From the NCBI GenBank assembly GCA_021848765.1, contig JAJZTU010000182.1:1-6979 (forward strand): 6,979 bases of DNA, read 5' to 3'. A program made the position numbers and the translations under genes. The notes under the pieces were generated by a model. The model had not been told where the DNA came from. It saw nothing but the letters and a program-made list of their open reading frames with translations, and ran no database searches. This document shows, piece after piece, positions 1 to 6,946 of the stretch. The DNA comes from Bacillota bacterium. Its GTDB lineage: Bacteria > Bacillota > GCA-003054495 > Carboxydocellales > JAJZTU01. The number at the start of each line of letters is the position of its first letter. Position 1 is the stretch's first letter.

Positions 1-288
1 CATGGGTTTTTCGCACAGGACATGCTTACCGGCCCGGGCGGCTGCAAGGGTTTCCGGCAGGTGGCTCACCGTGGGGCTGGCAATATAGACCACTTCAACC
101 TCCGGATCAGCCAAAAGTTCTTCCGCATTGTCATAATACCTGGCGACCCCCAGTTGCTGCGCTAAACGGGCTGCCTTCTCCATGCTTCGATTTTGTACGG
201 CCACCAACCGGCCACCCGGGACCAAAGACAAGGCCGGGCTAAACCGTTTCAAAGCGATGTGTCCGCAACCGATGATCCCCCACTTCAT
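1..288 (-). CDS. Gfo/Idh/MocA-family NAD(P)-dependent oxidoreductase, N-terminal part (truncated by window edge)
   Basis: This is the first 96 codons of a gene that continues beyond the left edge. I translated it by hand from the ATG at 288..286. The protein opens with MKWGIIGCGHIA, a Rossmann dinucleotide-binding fold with the GxGxxA pattern at residues 7-12. A second strand ends near QNRS (32-35), followed by YIASPTVSH (68-76) and the family hallmark EKP at 93-95, whose lysine is usually catalytic. The family oxidises or reduces sugars, inositols and related polyols with NAD(P). The substrate-defining C-terminal domain is outside the window, so the substrate cannot be named. It follows the alcohol dehydrogenase by 50 nt and has a strong ribosome binding site, so it is probably the next gene of the same operon. 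Family assignment is confident; the pentose-related role is inferred from context only. Confidence 0.9.
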   Translation of the reverse strand, partial: MKWGIIGCGHIALKRFSPALSLVPGGRLVAVQNRSMEKAARLAQQLGVARYYDNAEELLADPEVEVVYIASPTVSHLPETLAAARAGKHVLCEKPM

Positions 289-295
289 GAGTAAA

Positions 296-305
296 CCTCT
301 CCTTT
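296..305 (-). promoter_or_regulatory. Ribosome binding site of the Gfo/Idh/MocA gene
   Basis: The minus strand reads AAAGGAGAGG, 7 nt before the ATG at 288. It supports independent translation of this gene and fixes its start. Confidence 0.8.
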
Positions 306-330
306 CATTCCTGTACCGGCCTTAACTGGG

Positions 331-347
331 GCACTGATTTACAGTGC
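331..347 (-). other. Perfect inverted repeat over the stop codon of the alcohol dehydrogenase gene
   Basis: The arms GCACTG and CAGTGC form a perfect 6-bp stem around a 5-nt loop, TAAAT on the coding strand, which contains the TAA stop codon of the dehydrogenase gene. No T-run follows on the minus strand (the next bases are CCCAGTTAAGG), so it does not look like an intrinsic terminator. It could be a weak mRNA hairpin at a gene boundary or a chance palindrome. Confidence 0.4.
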
Positions 348-1508
348 TTTGCGGTAGATTTCCACTACCTCTTCCATGGTGGGCACCAGCGGGTTGTTGT
401 TCACGCCGCCCATCATGGTCTTGAAGACATCCCTGGCCAGTTGGGGTAAAATCTCTTCCGTGACCTCCAGGTCACGCAGGCGGATATTCAGGTTCACCTT
501 CTCCAGAAGGTCTTCCATGGCCTTAAGACTGTATTTCGCCGCTTCTTCCATGGAAAGTCCTTCAGTAGAATATCCCATCAGTTCCGGCAACCGGGCAAAT
601 TTCTCCAAATTACCGGGAATAGAATATTCCATAAAGGCCAGGGACAAGGCGCATAGCCCCTCGCCATGGATAACATTAAAATGCCCGCTAACCGGGTGCT
701 CGATGGAATGAAGCAAAACAGTCCCCGACCCGTCGTTGGACATACCGGCAAGTGTGCTGGCCAGGGCCAGCCAGTACCGGCCTGCTATGTCCTGCCCGTC
801 AGCATAGACCCGGGGAAGATACTTAATCACCAAGGAGATAGCCTTTTCCGCCATCATGTCGGTAAAAGGAGTAGCCTTGGGGTTAACATAGTTTTCCAGA
901 GCATGAAACAGTACGTCCATACCACCGGCTGCGGTGATCCTGGGAGAAACGCTCAGCATCAGTTCCGGGTCCACGATGGAGACTTTCGGGTAAATTAACG
1001 GGTGACCCAAACCCGGTTTCTCTTTGGTGTGAGGGTTAGTGATTACCGCATAGCGGTTCGCTTCTGTCCCGGTAGCCGCTACCGTCGGAACGGTAATAAT
1101 CGGCAGGGCTCTCTGAGGTTCGCGGTCCCCGGGGTCTCCGCTGGGGACATAGTTCCAGGCGGGACCATCGTTCACTGCTGCAACCGCTATCACCTTGGCT
1201 GCATCAATGGCACTGCCGCCACCCACCCCGATGATCAGGTCACAGCCCTCCTGGCGGGCCAGCTCACTGCCTTTTTCCACACTGGTAATCAGGGGATTAA
1301 TCTCCACCCCTTCAAACAGGACCATCTCGACCCCGGCTTCTTTCAGATAACTTTCCACCCGGTCCAGGACTCCCAGTCGACGCATACTCCCCTGCCCGGT
1401 GACCACCAGAGCCTTGGTCCCCAGTTCCCTGGCTGCTTCCCCTATTTTTTTCAACTCTCCGTTCCCAAAATAGATGTTAACCGGAAAGGCAAAGCGAAAT
1501 TCCTTCAT
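339..1508 (-). CDS. Iron-containing (group III) alcohol dehydrogenase, butanol-dehydrogenase/YqhD-like
   Basis: A cytosolic dehydrogenase of 389 residues, the normal length for the Fe-ADH family, interconverting an aldehyde or ketone with an alcohol using NAD(P)H. Visible motifs are VVTGQGS (35-41) after the second strand, the nucleotide-binding GGGSAIDAAK (96-105), and GTEAN (147-151). The expected divalent-metal ligands are D198 and H202 (in MDVLFHALE), H271 (EHP) and H281 (IHGEG). A Gly sits where FucO-type enzymes have the Asp that selects NAD, which suggests NADPH preference by analogy with YqhD; this is inference. The ATG at 1508 is preferred over one at 1517, because AAGGAG abuts the latter but lies 9 nt from the former. 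The gene starts 17 nt after xylB stops, so it is probably cotranscribed. It may act as a redox sink for pentose fermentation or on a polyol or carbonyl tied to the operon's substrate; the sequence cannot decide. Confidence 0.93.
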   Translation of the reverse strand: MKEFRFAFPVNIYFGNGELKKIGEAARELGTKALVVTGQGSMRRLGVLDRVESYLKEAGVEMVLFEGVEINPLITSVEKGSELARQEGCDLIIGVGGGSAIDAAKVIAVAAVNDGPAWNYVPSGDPGDREPQRALPIITVPTVAATGTEANRYAVITNPHTKEKPGLGHPLIYPKVSIVDPELMLSVSPRITAAGGMDVLFHALENYVNPKATPFTDMMAEKAISLVIKYLPRVYADGQDIAGRYWLALASTLAGMSNDGSGTVLLHSIEHPVSGHFNVIHGEGLCALSLAFMEYSIPGNLEKFARLPELMGYSTEGLSMEEAAKYSLKAMEDLLEKVNLNIRLRDLEVTEEILPQLARDVFKTMMGGVNNNPLVPTMEEVVEIYRKAL

Positions 1509-1517
1509 GTCGATCAT

Positions 1518-1523
1518 CTCCTT
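1518..1523 (-). promoter_or_regulatory. Ribosome binding site deciding the alcohol dehydrogenase start
   Basis: AAGGAG on the minus strand lies 9 nt before the ATG at 1508 and directly against the in-frame ATG at 1517. Normal spacing favours the inner ATG, shortening the protein by three residues. Confidence 0.75.
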
Positions 1524-1525
1524 AT

Positions 1526-3052
1526 CTACTTTTTGTCAAACTGCCGGAGGTTCGGGAAAATTTCCTTCAGCCGGATATAAGCCTCCCTGTAGAGAACGTA
1601 CAACTGTTCATAACAGGCAGCCCGGGTTTGGCTAAACTCTACTGGTTCTCCCACCCGGACCATTTCCCGGCAGGCAGAAGCCACCTCTCCGTAAAGGCCG
1701 ACGCCCACTGCTGCCAGCACCGCAGCTCCGAAGGCTGCCCCTTCGTTTAACTCCATCCTGCGCAGCGGGCTGGCAAAGGCGTCCGCCAGGACCTGTCGCC
1801 AGAGGGGACTCCCGGCCCCGCCCCCGGTAATCCGGATTTCACCGCCGTAAATACCCAGTTCCCGCAGCAATTCCAGTGAATCTTTCAGGCCCATGGTTAT
1901 CCCCTCCATGGCTGCCCTGGCTAAATGAGCTTTATCATGGTTAAGGCTGAGGCCGATGAAACAACTGCGGGCCCAGGGATCCGCATGGGGTGTCCTCTCT
2001 CCTGTCAGATACGGGAGAAAAAGCAGCCCTTCCGCCCCGATACCCACCCGCTGGGCTTGAGCGGTAATCAATTCGTAGGGGTCTAGACCTATCCGGCCGG
2101 CTACAGCAGTCTCTTCCGAAAACAAGCGGTCCCGCAGCCAGCGCAGGCTGCCCCCCGCTGAAAGCATTACACCCATCACATGCCATTTCCCCGGCACAGC
2201 GTGACAGAAAGTGTGGACCCTGCCCCCGGGATGCACCAGCGGCCTGTCCGTAGCGGCAAAAACCACGCCGGAAGTCCCCAGGCTGACAGAAGCCATCCCT
2301 TCCTCCACCACACCCATCCCTACTGCGCTTACCGCCTGGTCACCGCCACCGGCTACAACCGGCGTTCCTACCGGAAGACCGGTTAGCCGGGCCGCCGTTT
2401 CGGTGACCCGCCCTGTTACCGCCGTGGATTCAAAAAGTTCCGGCAGGATATCCTCTGATAGCCCAAGACGGTCCAGAATGGTCCGGGACCACCGGCGGTC
2501 AGGCACATCCAGCAGGAGTGTACCCGACCCGTCGGCAACATCAGTTGCCAGTACACCGGTCAGCCGGAAGCGGATATAGTCCTTGGGGAGGATTACCCTG
2601 AAAAGCCGGCGGAAGTTGTGCGGTTCATGGTTCCTGAGCCAAAGAATCTTGGGTGCTGTAAAACCGGTGAGGGCCGGACTGCCCGCCAGGTTGATCAGAT
2701 TTTCCTGTCCTATCCGTTCGGTTATCTCCTGGCATTCCGCTACCGTACGCTGGTCATTCCACAGAATTGCCGGCCGGATGACTTCACCGTTGACATCCAG
2801 AAAAACCGAACCATGCATCTGCCCGGTCAAGCCAATACCCGCAATGCTTTCGGGGTTTAGGCGGGATGTAATGTCCTGCAAGGCGCTCACCGCGGCCGCC
2901 CACCAGTCTTCCGGTTCCTGCTCGGTCCACCCCGGTCCCGGGAGGTGCAGCGGGTATTCCCGCATTGCCCGGGCAACTACAGTCCCGCGCTCATCTACGG
3001 CCACCGCCTTTAAGCCCGAGGTGCCCACATCGATCCCAATTAAAAGGTCCAT
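1526..3052 (-). CDS. xylB: Xylulokinase (FGGY carbohydrate kinase)
   Basis: ATP-dependent kinase converting D-xylulose to xylulose 5-phosphate in the cytosol. The 508-residue length fits XylB (about 480-515). The N-terminal FGGY domain starts with the phosphate-binding loop GIDVGTSGLKAV (6-17). The xylulokinase-type substrate segment GLTGQMHG (74-81, with M79-H80) and ILWNDQRT (96-103) follow. GGGDQA (235-240) carries the presumed catalytic base D238, SLGTSG (257-262) follows, and the C-terminal domain has LPYLTGERTPH (346-356) and the ATP-site signature ITGGGAGSPLWRQ (408-420). No key residue is missing. The ATG at 3052 is chosen because the protein then starts right at the first strand, as is usual, with GGGTGGTG 9 nt upstream. 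In-frame GTG codons at 3067 and 3064 could add five or four residues. It lies 23 nt after the isomerase-like gene, which is the classical xylA-xylB order. Specificity for xylulose rather than another ketopentose rests on similarity and context. Confidence 0.93.
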   Translation of the reverse strand: MDLLIGIDVGTSGLKAVAVDERGTVVARAMREYPLHLPGPGWTEQEPEDWWAAAVSALQDITSRLNPESIAGIGLTGQMHGSVFLDVNGEVIRPAILWNDQRTVAECQEITERIGQENLINLAGSPALTGFTAPKILWLRNHEPHNFRRLFRVILPKDYIRFRLTGVLATDVADGSGTLLLDVPDRRWSRTILDRLGLSEDILPELFESTAVTGRVTETAARLTGLPVGTPVVAGGGDQAVSAVGMGVVEEGMASVSLGTSGVVFAATDRPLVHPGGRVHTFCHAVPGKWHVMGVMLSAGGSLRWLRDRLFSEETAVAGRIGLDPYELITAQAQRVGIGAEGLLFLPYLTGERTPHADPWARSCFIGLSLNHDKAHLARAAMEGITMGLKDSLELLRELGIYGGEIRITGGGAGSPLWRQVLADAFASPLRRMELNEGAAFGAAVLAAVGVGLYGEVASACREMVRVGEPVEFSQTRAACYEQLYVLYREAYIRLKEIFPNLRQFDKK

Positions 3053-3061
3053 CTCATTTTT

Positions 3062-3069
3062 CACCACCC
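3062..3069 (-). promoter_or_regulatory. Weak ribosome binding site upstream of xylB
   Basis: GGGTGGTG on the minus strand lies 9 nt before the ATG at 3052. It is poorer than the other sites in the window, and it overlaps the alternative GTG starts. Translation of xylB may depend partly on coupling to the isomerase-like gene ending at 3076. Confidence 0.4.
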
Positions 3070-3075
3070 AAACGG

Positions 3076-4149
3076 CTACCTGGCCGAGTATTTTTCATAA
3101 ACCTCCCGTTCAAAGTTCTGATCCAACCCTAAGGCCCTGAACACTGCCCGGTAGGCCGCTACCGCATCGGCACGGTTTTTAGCCTCTTGAAGTTCAGCAT
3201 CATCGATCTTCCTGGCTACCCCGGCGATGAACTCCCAATGCAGGATACTCCGTTTGACCGCTTCCACCGGGTCTTCTGTGTAGGGAAAGAGGTCAAAGCC
3301 AAGGCGTTCCCCTTGCTGACCATACCCGCTCCGCTGTAGCTCCTTGGCCAGGTCCAGTGTATGCATGAAGAAAGTAGCCCCTACCATATTGTCGTCATCG
3401 AAGCTGCCCCAGCCGGAGTTGGCATGCTGGTGGCCCAAAAGACCCTCTTTGGCCAGCAGCCCGGCATATTCAGCCAGGGGTTCTCCGTTCATGATCAGGT
3501 GCTGCCAGTCCATGTTAACTTTCACCCTACTGACATCCACCCCCCGCTGAGCCAGTTTATGGATGATAAAAATGGCCATTCCCACATCGCGCATAAGAAT
3601 ACGCATGGCCGGTTCACTGTTTTTATGCTCCAGGAGGAAGGTGACCTTGCGTTCGTTAGCATACTCCACACATTCTTGAATACCTGAAAGGAACCATTCC
3701 CACGTGGTAGCGTAATCCCTCTGGAAAGGATAATTATATCCTTCGTTTCCGGGCCAGAAAATATATTTGGCTCCGGTGGCCGCCGCCAGGTCAATCCCGC
3801 GCTTGATGGATTGCACAGCCTCACGCCGCAGGTTTTCGCCAGGGTTGATCAGAGAGCCCAGGGCAAAACGCGGGTTAGGTACCAGGCCGTAACAAATTGC
3901 GTAAATATCATGTTCCCGGCCGAGAATCTCCTGAATGCGCCCGACGTTCTCCTCGTTGATTTCTCCTGGGTAATGGAACTCGTAACCGTCTACCAGCGGT
4001 CCCAAACCCTCCACTGCCAGGCTGACCCGGTCTTCCACGCACTGCCCGGCGGCCTCAGGATGGTATCCACCAGGTACAAAACGGGTTGCTGCCGGACCGA
4101 AGGCCCAAATCCCCACACTGGTCTTCAGTCTGCCCTGAGTTGTTGTCAT
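3076..4149 (-). CDS. Divergent xylose-isomerase-like TIM-barrel sugar isomerase
   Basis: A 357-residue cytosolic protein, shorter than classical XylA (about 385-440). Its motif order follows that of xylose isomerases, which interconvert aldose and ketose with two divalent metals. EFHYPG (57-62) carries H59, matching the catalytic histidine. YIFWPGNEGY (129-138) matches the WGGREG segment. LLEHKNSEP (172-180) matches the E-x-K-x-x-E-P motif with metal ligand E174 and lysine K176. VNMDWQH (211-217) matches NPEVGH, with D214 in place of Glu and H217 kept. GHQHAN (239-244) matches HIDLN, with H242 in place of a ligand Asp. DDD (251-253) and FD (285-286) supply further acidic ligands. These alignments are by eye. 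It starts at an ATG behind GAGGAGGAG, between xylH and xylB, where xylA would be expected, so it is the likely first catabolic step. It may instead be a sugar isomerase or epimerase for another pentose or related sugar, so I do not assign the symbol xylA. Confidence 0.8.
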   Translation of the reverse strand: MTTTQGRLKTSVGIWAFGPAATRFVPGGYHPEAAGQCVEDRVSLAVEGLGPLVDGYEFHYPGEINEENVGRIQEILGREHDIYAICYGLVPNPRFALGSLINPGENLRREAVQSIKRGIDLAAATGAKYIFWPGNEGYNYPFQRDYATTWEWFLSGIQECVEYANERKVTFLLEHKNSEPAMRILMRDVGMAIFIIHKLAQRGVDVSRVKVNMDWQHLIMNGEPLAEYAGLLAKEGLLGHQHANSGWGSFDDDNMVGATFFMHTLDLAKELQRSGYGQQGERLGFDLFPYTEDPVEAVKRSILHWEFIAGVARKIDDAELQEAKNRADAVAAYRAVFRALGLDQNFEREVYEKYSAR

Positions 4150-4155
4150 AGTTTT

Positions 4156-4164
4156 CTCCTCCTC
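4156..4164 (-). promoter_or_regulatory. Ribosome binding site of the isomerase-like gene
   Basis: GAGGAGGAG on the minus strand is 6 nt before the ATG at 4149, a very strong site that confirms the start. Confidence 0.85.
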
Positions 4165-4184
4165 TTGTGTAAAATCGGCTGGCT

Positions 4185-4221
4185 TTTCCCGGAAATCTAC
4201 TACTTTTTACTGTCCAGGACA
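4185..4221 (-). other. Two short dyads in the xylH/isomerase gap
   Basis: The 75-nt gap between the transporter and catabolic genes is the longest in the window. It contains two perfect 5-1-5 inverted repeats: TTTCC-C-GGAAA at 4185-4195 and TGTCC-A-GGACA at 4211-4221 (plus-strand reading), with centres 26 nt apart. They have different sequences and no T-run follows, so neither is a clear terminator or a known operator. They could be protein-binding sites or chance. Confidence 0.25.
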
Positions 4222-4224
4222 TGC

Positions 4225-5418
4225 CTATTTGACCCTCTTTTTGCTGGCGATGTCCATCCAAACGGCAATCAACAGAATAAAGCCTTTAACAATGTACTGC
4301 CAGAAAGCCTCGGTATTCAACATACTCATGCCGTTATCCAGACTGGCCATCACCAGGGCGCCCACAATAGCCCCGGGGATAGATCCGACCCCGCCCATCA
4401 GGCTGGTCCCGCCAATGACAGTAGAAGCGATGGCATCCAACTCGTACATCTGCCCGGCGCTGATGGTAGCCGCATTCAGACGGGCAGTCAAGACAACCCC
4501 CGCTATAGCAGCCAACAGCCCGTTAATGACAAAAATGATCAGGAGGCGCTTCTTGATATCAATACCCGAAAACCTGGCCGCTTCAGGATTCCCGCCAATA
4601 GCATAAATTTGCCTGCCGAAACGTGTCTTGTTAGTAATAAAGGTAAAGGTGATAACTAATACGGCTACCAGGAGCACCGGGACAGGAATACCCTCGTACT
4701 TATTCATAATGCCTACCATGACTGCAATCAGCGCGCAGTAAAAAGTAATCGTAAGGGCTTCCATAGGAAGTGACGACACTTCAAAGCCGTACTTAATCCT
4801 CGCCTGCCGTTTTTTCATCATCATGGCAATAGTGAAGGCTATGGCCAACGCGGCAAGGGCATACCCGGTGGCTTCATTTAAATAACCCTGGCCTATATTT
4901 TTAAAGCTATCTTGCAGAGGCGCTATGGTTTGCCCATTGGCAATACCCAGGAGGATGCCCCGAAAGGCCATCATGCCGCTCAGGGTAACGATAAATGCCG
5001 GCACCCCTTGATAAGCTACCCAATAACCCTGAAACAGGCCAATACCCAGACCCAGCAACAGAGCCACCAGGATAGCAGGGACCGCCCCCCAACCCAGCCA
5101 GACATGCAGGATGGCGGCCACTCCTCCTGTCAGGCCTACCACAGACCCTACGGAAAGGTCGATGTGCCCGGCGACGATCACTAACACCATGCCTGTGGCT
5201 AATATACTGGTCACCGCCATTTGTCGCGCCAGATTGGAAAGGTTTCTGGACGACAGAAAAGCTCCGTCTGTAGCAAAAGCAAAATAAACCCAGATGGCTA
5301 AGAGGGCAAAAATCATGGTATATGCCCGAATGTCCTTTATCAAACTCAAGCGCCCTGCCAGGGATAAGTGTTTTGAACCTATTTCTTTTTGGACTTTGGT
5401 TTCCACTACCTGTGTCAT
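4225..5418 (-). CDS. xylH: Sugar ABC transporter permease, XylH/GguB type
   Basis: Integral inner-membrane subunit that forms the channel for sugar import. It has 397 residues, close to XylH and GguB (about 390-405). A short charged N-terminal segment (1-30) is followed by roughly ten or eleven hydrophobic segments; clear ones are near 33-49, 70-84, 111-131, 139-160, 183-201, 219-237, 245-262, 290-311, 345-360 and 372-390. The family hallmark VAGHIDLSVGSVVGL is at 82-96. The cytoplasmic loop AIGGNPEAARFSGI (273-286) is the typical site contacting the ATPase, and VIGGTSLMGGVGSIPGA (334-350) is also conserved. The ATG at 5418 is preferred over the GTG at 5427, because AGGAGGG inside the end of xylG gives 8-nt spacing to the ATG and none to the GTG. 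It starts 2 nt after the xylG stop, implying translational coupling. Xylose is the best substrate guess from xylB and the isomerase; arabinose, galactose or several sugars are possible. Confidence 0.92.
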   Translation of the reverse strand: MTQVVETKVQKEIGSKHLSLAGRLSLIKDIRAYTMIFALLAIWVYFAFATDGAFLSSRNLSNLARQMAVTSILATGMVLVIVAGHIDLSVGSVVGLTGGVAAILHVWLGWGAVPAILVALLLGLGIGLFQGYWVAYQGVPAFIVTLSGMMAFRGILLGIANGQTIAPLQDSFKNIGQGYLNEATGYALAALAIAFTIAMMMKKRQARIKYGFEVSSLPMEALTITFYCALIAVMVGIMNKYEGIPVPVLLVAVLVITFTFITNKTRFGRQIYAIGGNPEAARFSGIDIKKRLLIIFVINGLLAAIAGVVLTARLNAATISAGQMYELDAIASTVIGGTSLMGGVGSIPGAIVGALVMASLDNGMSMLNTEAFWQYIVKGFILLIAVWMDIASKKRVK

Positions 5419-5420
5419 GA

Positions 5421-6938
5421 TTAACACCCTCCTGTTGCGCTATACATTATCTTTTCCTGGGTAGCCTCCGCGCGCAAATACTCGCCGGTAAATCTACCCT
5501 CATACATCACCAGAATCCGGTCACTCATGCCCAGGATTTCCGGAAGTTCCGAAGAAATGATGATGACAGCAACCCCTTGTCCGGCCAACTGATTCATAAT
5601 ATTATAAATCTCAAACTTAGCCCCTACATCGATACCCCGGGTGGGTTCGTCCAAAATCAGCACCTTCGGTTCGGTCATCAGCCACTTGGCCAACACCACT
5701 TTCTGCTGGTTACCGCCGCTTAAGTTATTGGTTTTGGTCTCCAGGGATGGAGCTTTGATCTTGAGACTACGTAAGTAGTGCTGGCCATACCTGATTTCCT
5801 CATTTTCATTGATTACCGGTCCATTGATAATTTTTTCCAGACTGGAAAGAGTAACGTTTTTCTTCACGTCCTGTTCTAAAACCAGGCCATACCTTTTCCG
5901 GTCTTCAGAAACTAATCCTATTCCTGCCCTGATGGCCTGGAAAGGAGTACTGATATCAATTTTTTTACCGTCAATTAACACATCACCGGTTTTCCGGCCC
6001 GGGTACGCACCAAAAAGACTGGTCACCAACTCTGTTCTACCGGCGCCCATTAAGCCGGCAATTCCCAGAATCTCGCCCTTGCTTACCCCAAAAGAAAGAT
6101 TGTCAATTACTTTCTTGTGAGAAATCTCCGGATGGTAGACCGAAAAGTTTTTGATCTCCAGGACTAACTCTCCCGGAGGATGAATTTCCTTGGGGAACCT
6201 CTCTTTCAATTCCCGGCCTACCATCAATGAGATCACCTGGTCTTCTGTCAGGCTGGTCTTGTCACGGGTAGCGATGGTTTTCCCATCCCGTAGTACCGTG
6301 ATTTTGTCAGCGATATCAAAAACCTCATTTAGTTTGTGCGAGATATATATACAGGTCAAACCCCTCGCTCTCAGCGCCTGAAGTATCCCCATCAGCTTTT
6401 CCACTTCACTCTCTGTGAGGGCGGCGGTAGGTTCATCCAAAACAAGAATCTCTGCATTTTTGGACAATGCTTTGGCTATTTCTACCAACTGCTGCTGCCC
6501 GATGCCAAGGTCGGCTACTTTGGTAGCGGGATTGACGGAAAGTCCCACCTGCTGAAGCCACTTACCCGCCTGGTAGTGCAATTCTTCCCAGTTGATCACA
6601 CCATAACGGGCAGGAGCATGACCTAAAAAGAGGTTCTCCCCAATGGTCATTTGTTTCACCAGGGCCAGCTCTTGATAAATAATAGCCACCCCGGCCTTTT
6701 CTGATTCTCTGATGTTTTGGAACCGGCGCGGTTGGCCGTTGATAATTATTTCACCCTCATATGTCCCTGCAGGGTAAACACCGCTCAAGATCTTCATCAA
6801 GGTAGACTTACCAGCCCCGTTTTCCCCGCACAGAGCATGAATTTCCCCTTTTTTTACCTGAAAATTTACGTCATCCAGGGCCTTTACTCCAGGAAACTCC
6901 TTGGAAATGTTTCTCATTTCCAGCATATATCCATCCAA
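5421..6938 (-). CDS. xylG: Sugar ABC transporter ATP-binding protein, XylG/GguA type (two ABC domains)
   Basis: Peripheral membrane ATPase powering sugar import, 505 residues with two fused ABC domains as in XylG, MglA, RbsA and GguA. In domain 1 the Walker A is GENGAGKS (38-45), the Q-loop is IIYQE (86-90), the signature is the degenerate LGIGQQQ (144-150), the Walker B is ILVLDEP (164-170), and the switch His is in ISHK (199-202). In domain 2 the Walker A position is the degenerate GLMGAGRT (295-302), without the normal Lys. Its signature is canonical, LSGGNQQ (406-412), and its Walker B is VLILDEP (426-432). This pairing of one degenerate site per motif is normal for the family. The YEGEI insert (60-64) is typical of the XylG/GguA branch. 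The start is a TTG at 6938, 8 nt after AAAGGAGG; an ATG at 6923 lies too far away, and the GTG at 6977 would place the ribosome site inside the gene. The sugar-binding protein is expected just upstream, beyond the window. Confidence 0.94.
   Translation of the reverse strand: MDGYMLEMRNISKEFPGVKALDDVNFQVKKGEIHALCGENGAGKSTLMKILSGVYPAGTYEGEIIINGQPRRFQNIRESEKAGVAIIYQELALVKQMTIGENLFLGHAPARYGVINWEELHYQAGKWLQQVGLSVNPATKVADLGIGQQQLVEIAKALSKNAEILVLDEPTAALTESEVEKLMGILQALRARGLTCIYISHKLNEVFDIADKITVLRDGKTIATRDKTSLTEDQVISLMVGRELKERFPKEIHPPGELVLEIKNFSVYHPEISHKKVIDNLSFGVSKGEILGIAGLMGAGRTELVTSLFGAYPGRKTGDVLIDGKKIDISTPFQAIRAGIGLVSEDRKRYGLVLEQDVKKNVTLSSLEKIINGPVINENEEIRYGQHYLRSLKIKAPSLETKTNNLSGGNQQKVVLAKWLMTEPKVLILDEPTRGIDVGAKFEIYNIMNQLAGQGVAVIIISSELPEILGMSDRILVMYEGRFTGEYLRAEATQEKIMYSATGGC
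5427..5433 (-). promoter_or_regulatory. Ribosome binding site of xylH inside the end of xylG
   Basis: AGGAGGG on the minus strand lies within the last codons of xylG, 8 nt before the xylH ATG at 5418. It decides against the GTG at 5427 as the start. Confidence 0.8.
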
Positions 6939-6946
6939 TGCACTTC

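Noticed and set aside
289..338. Possible terminator between the dehydrogenase and the Gfo/Idh/MocA gene
   Set aside because: The only hairpin here overlaps the stop codon and lacks a T-run, and the downstream gene has its own strong ribosome site, so read-through is more likely.
1002..1580. A 192-codon plus-strand reading frame opposite the dehydrogenase
   Set aside because: It lies antisense to the Fe-ADH coding sequence with no recognisable domain, and its length is within what open antisense frames in GC-balanced genes reach.
4055..4261. A 68-codon minus-strand frame spanning the gap between xylH and the isomerase-like gene
   Set aside because: It overlaps both neighbours in another frame, has no good ribosome site for its ATG, and its sequence reads as a shifted version of the flanking genes and spacer.
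3811..4659. A 282-codon plus-strand reading frame across the xylH/isomerase junction
   Set aside because: It is antisense to two well-recognised genes, has no family motifs, and is low in coherent structure (rich in His, Gln and Pro). It is best explained as a codon-bias shadow.
5860..6400. Degenerate Walker A and signature motifs in xylG as possible signs of a broken ATPase
   Set aside because: In two-domain sugar ABC ATPases, a degenerate signature in the first domain and a degenerate Walker A in the second are usual. The composite sites remain functional.
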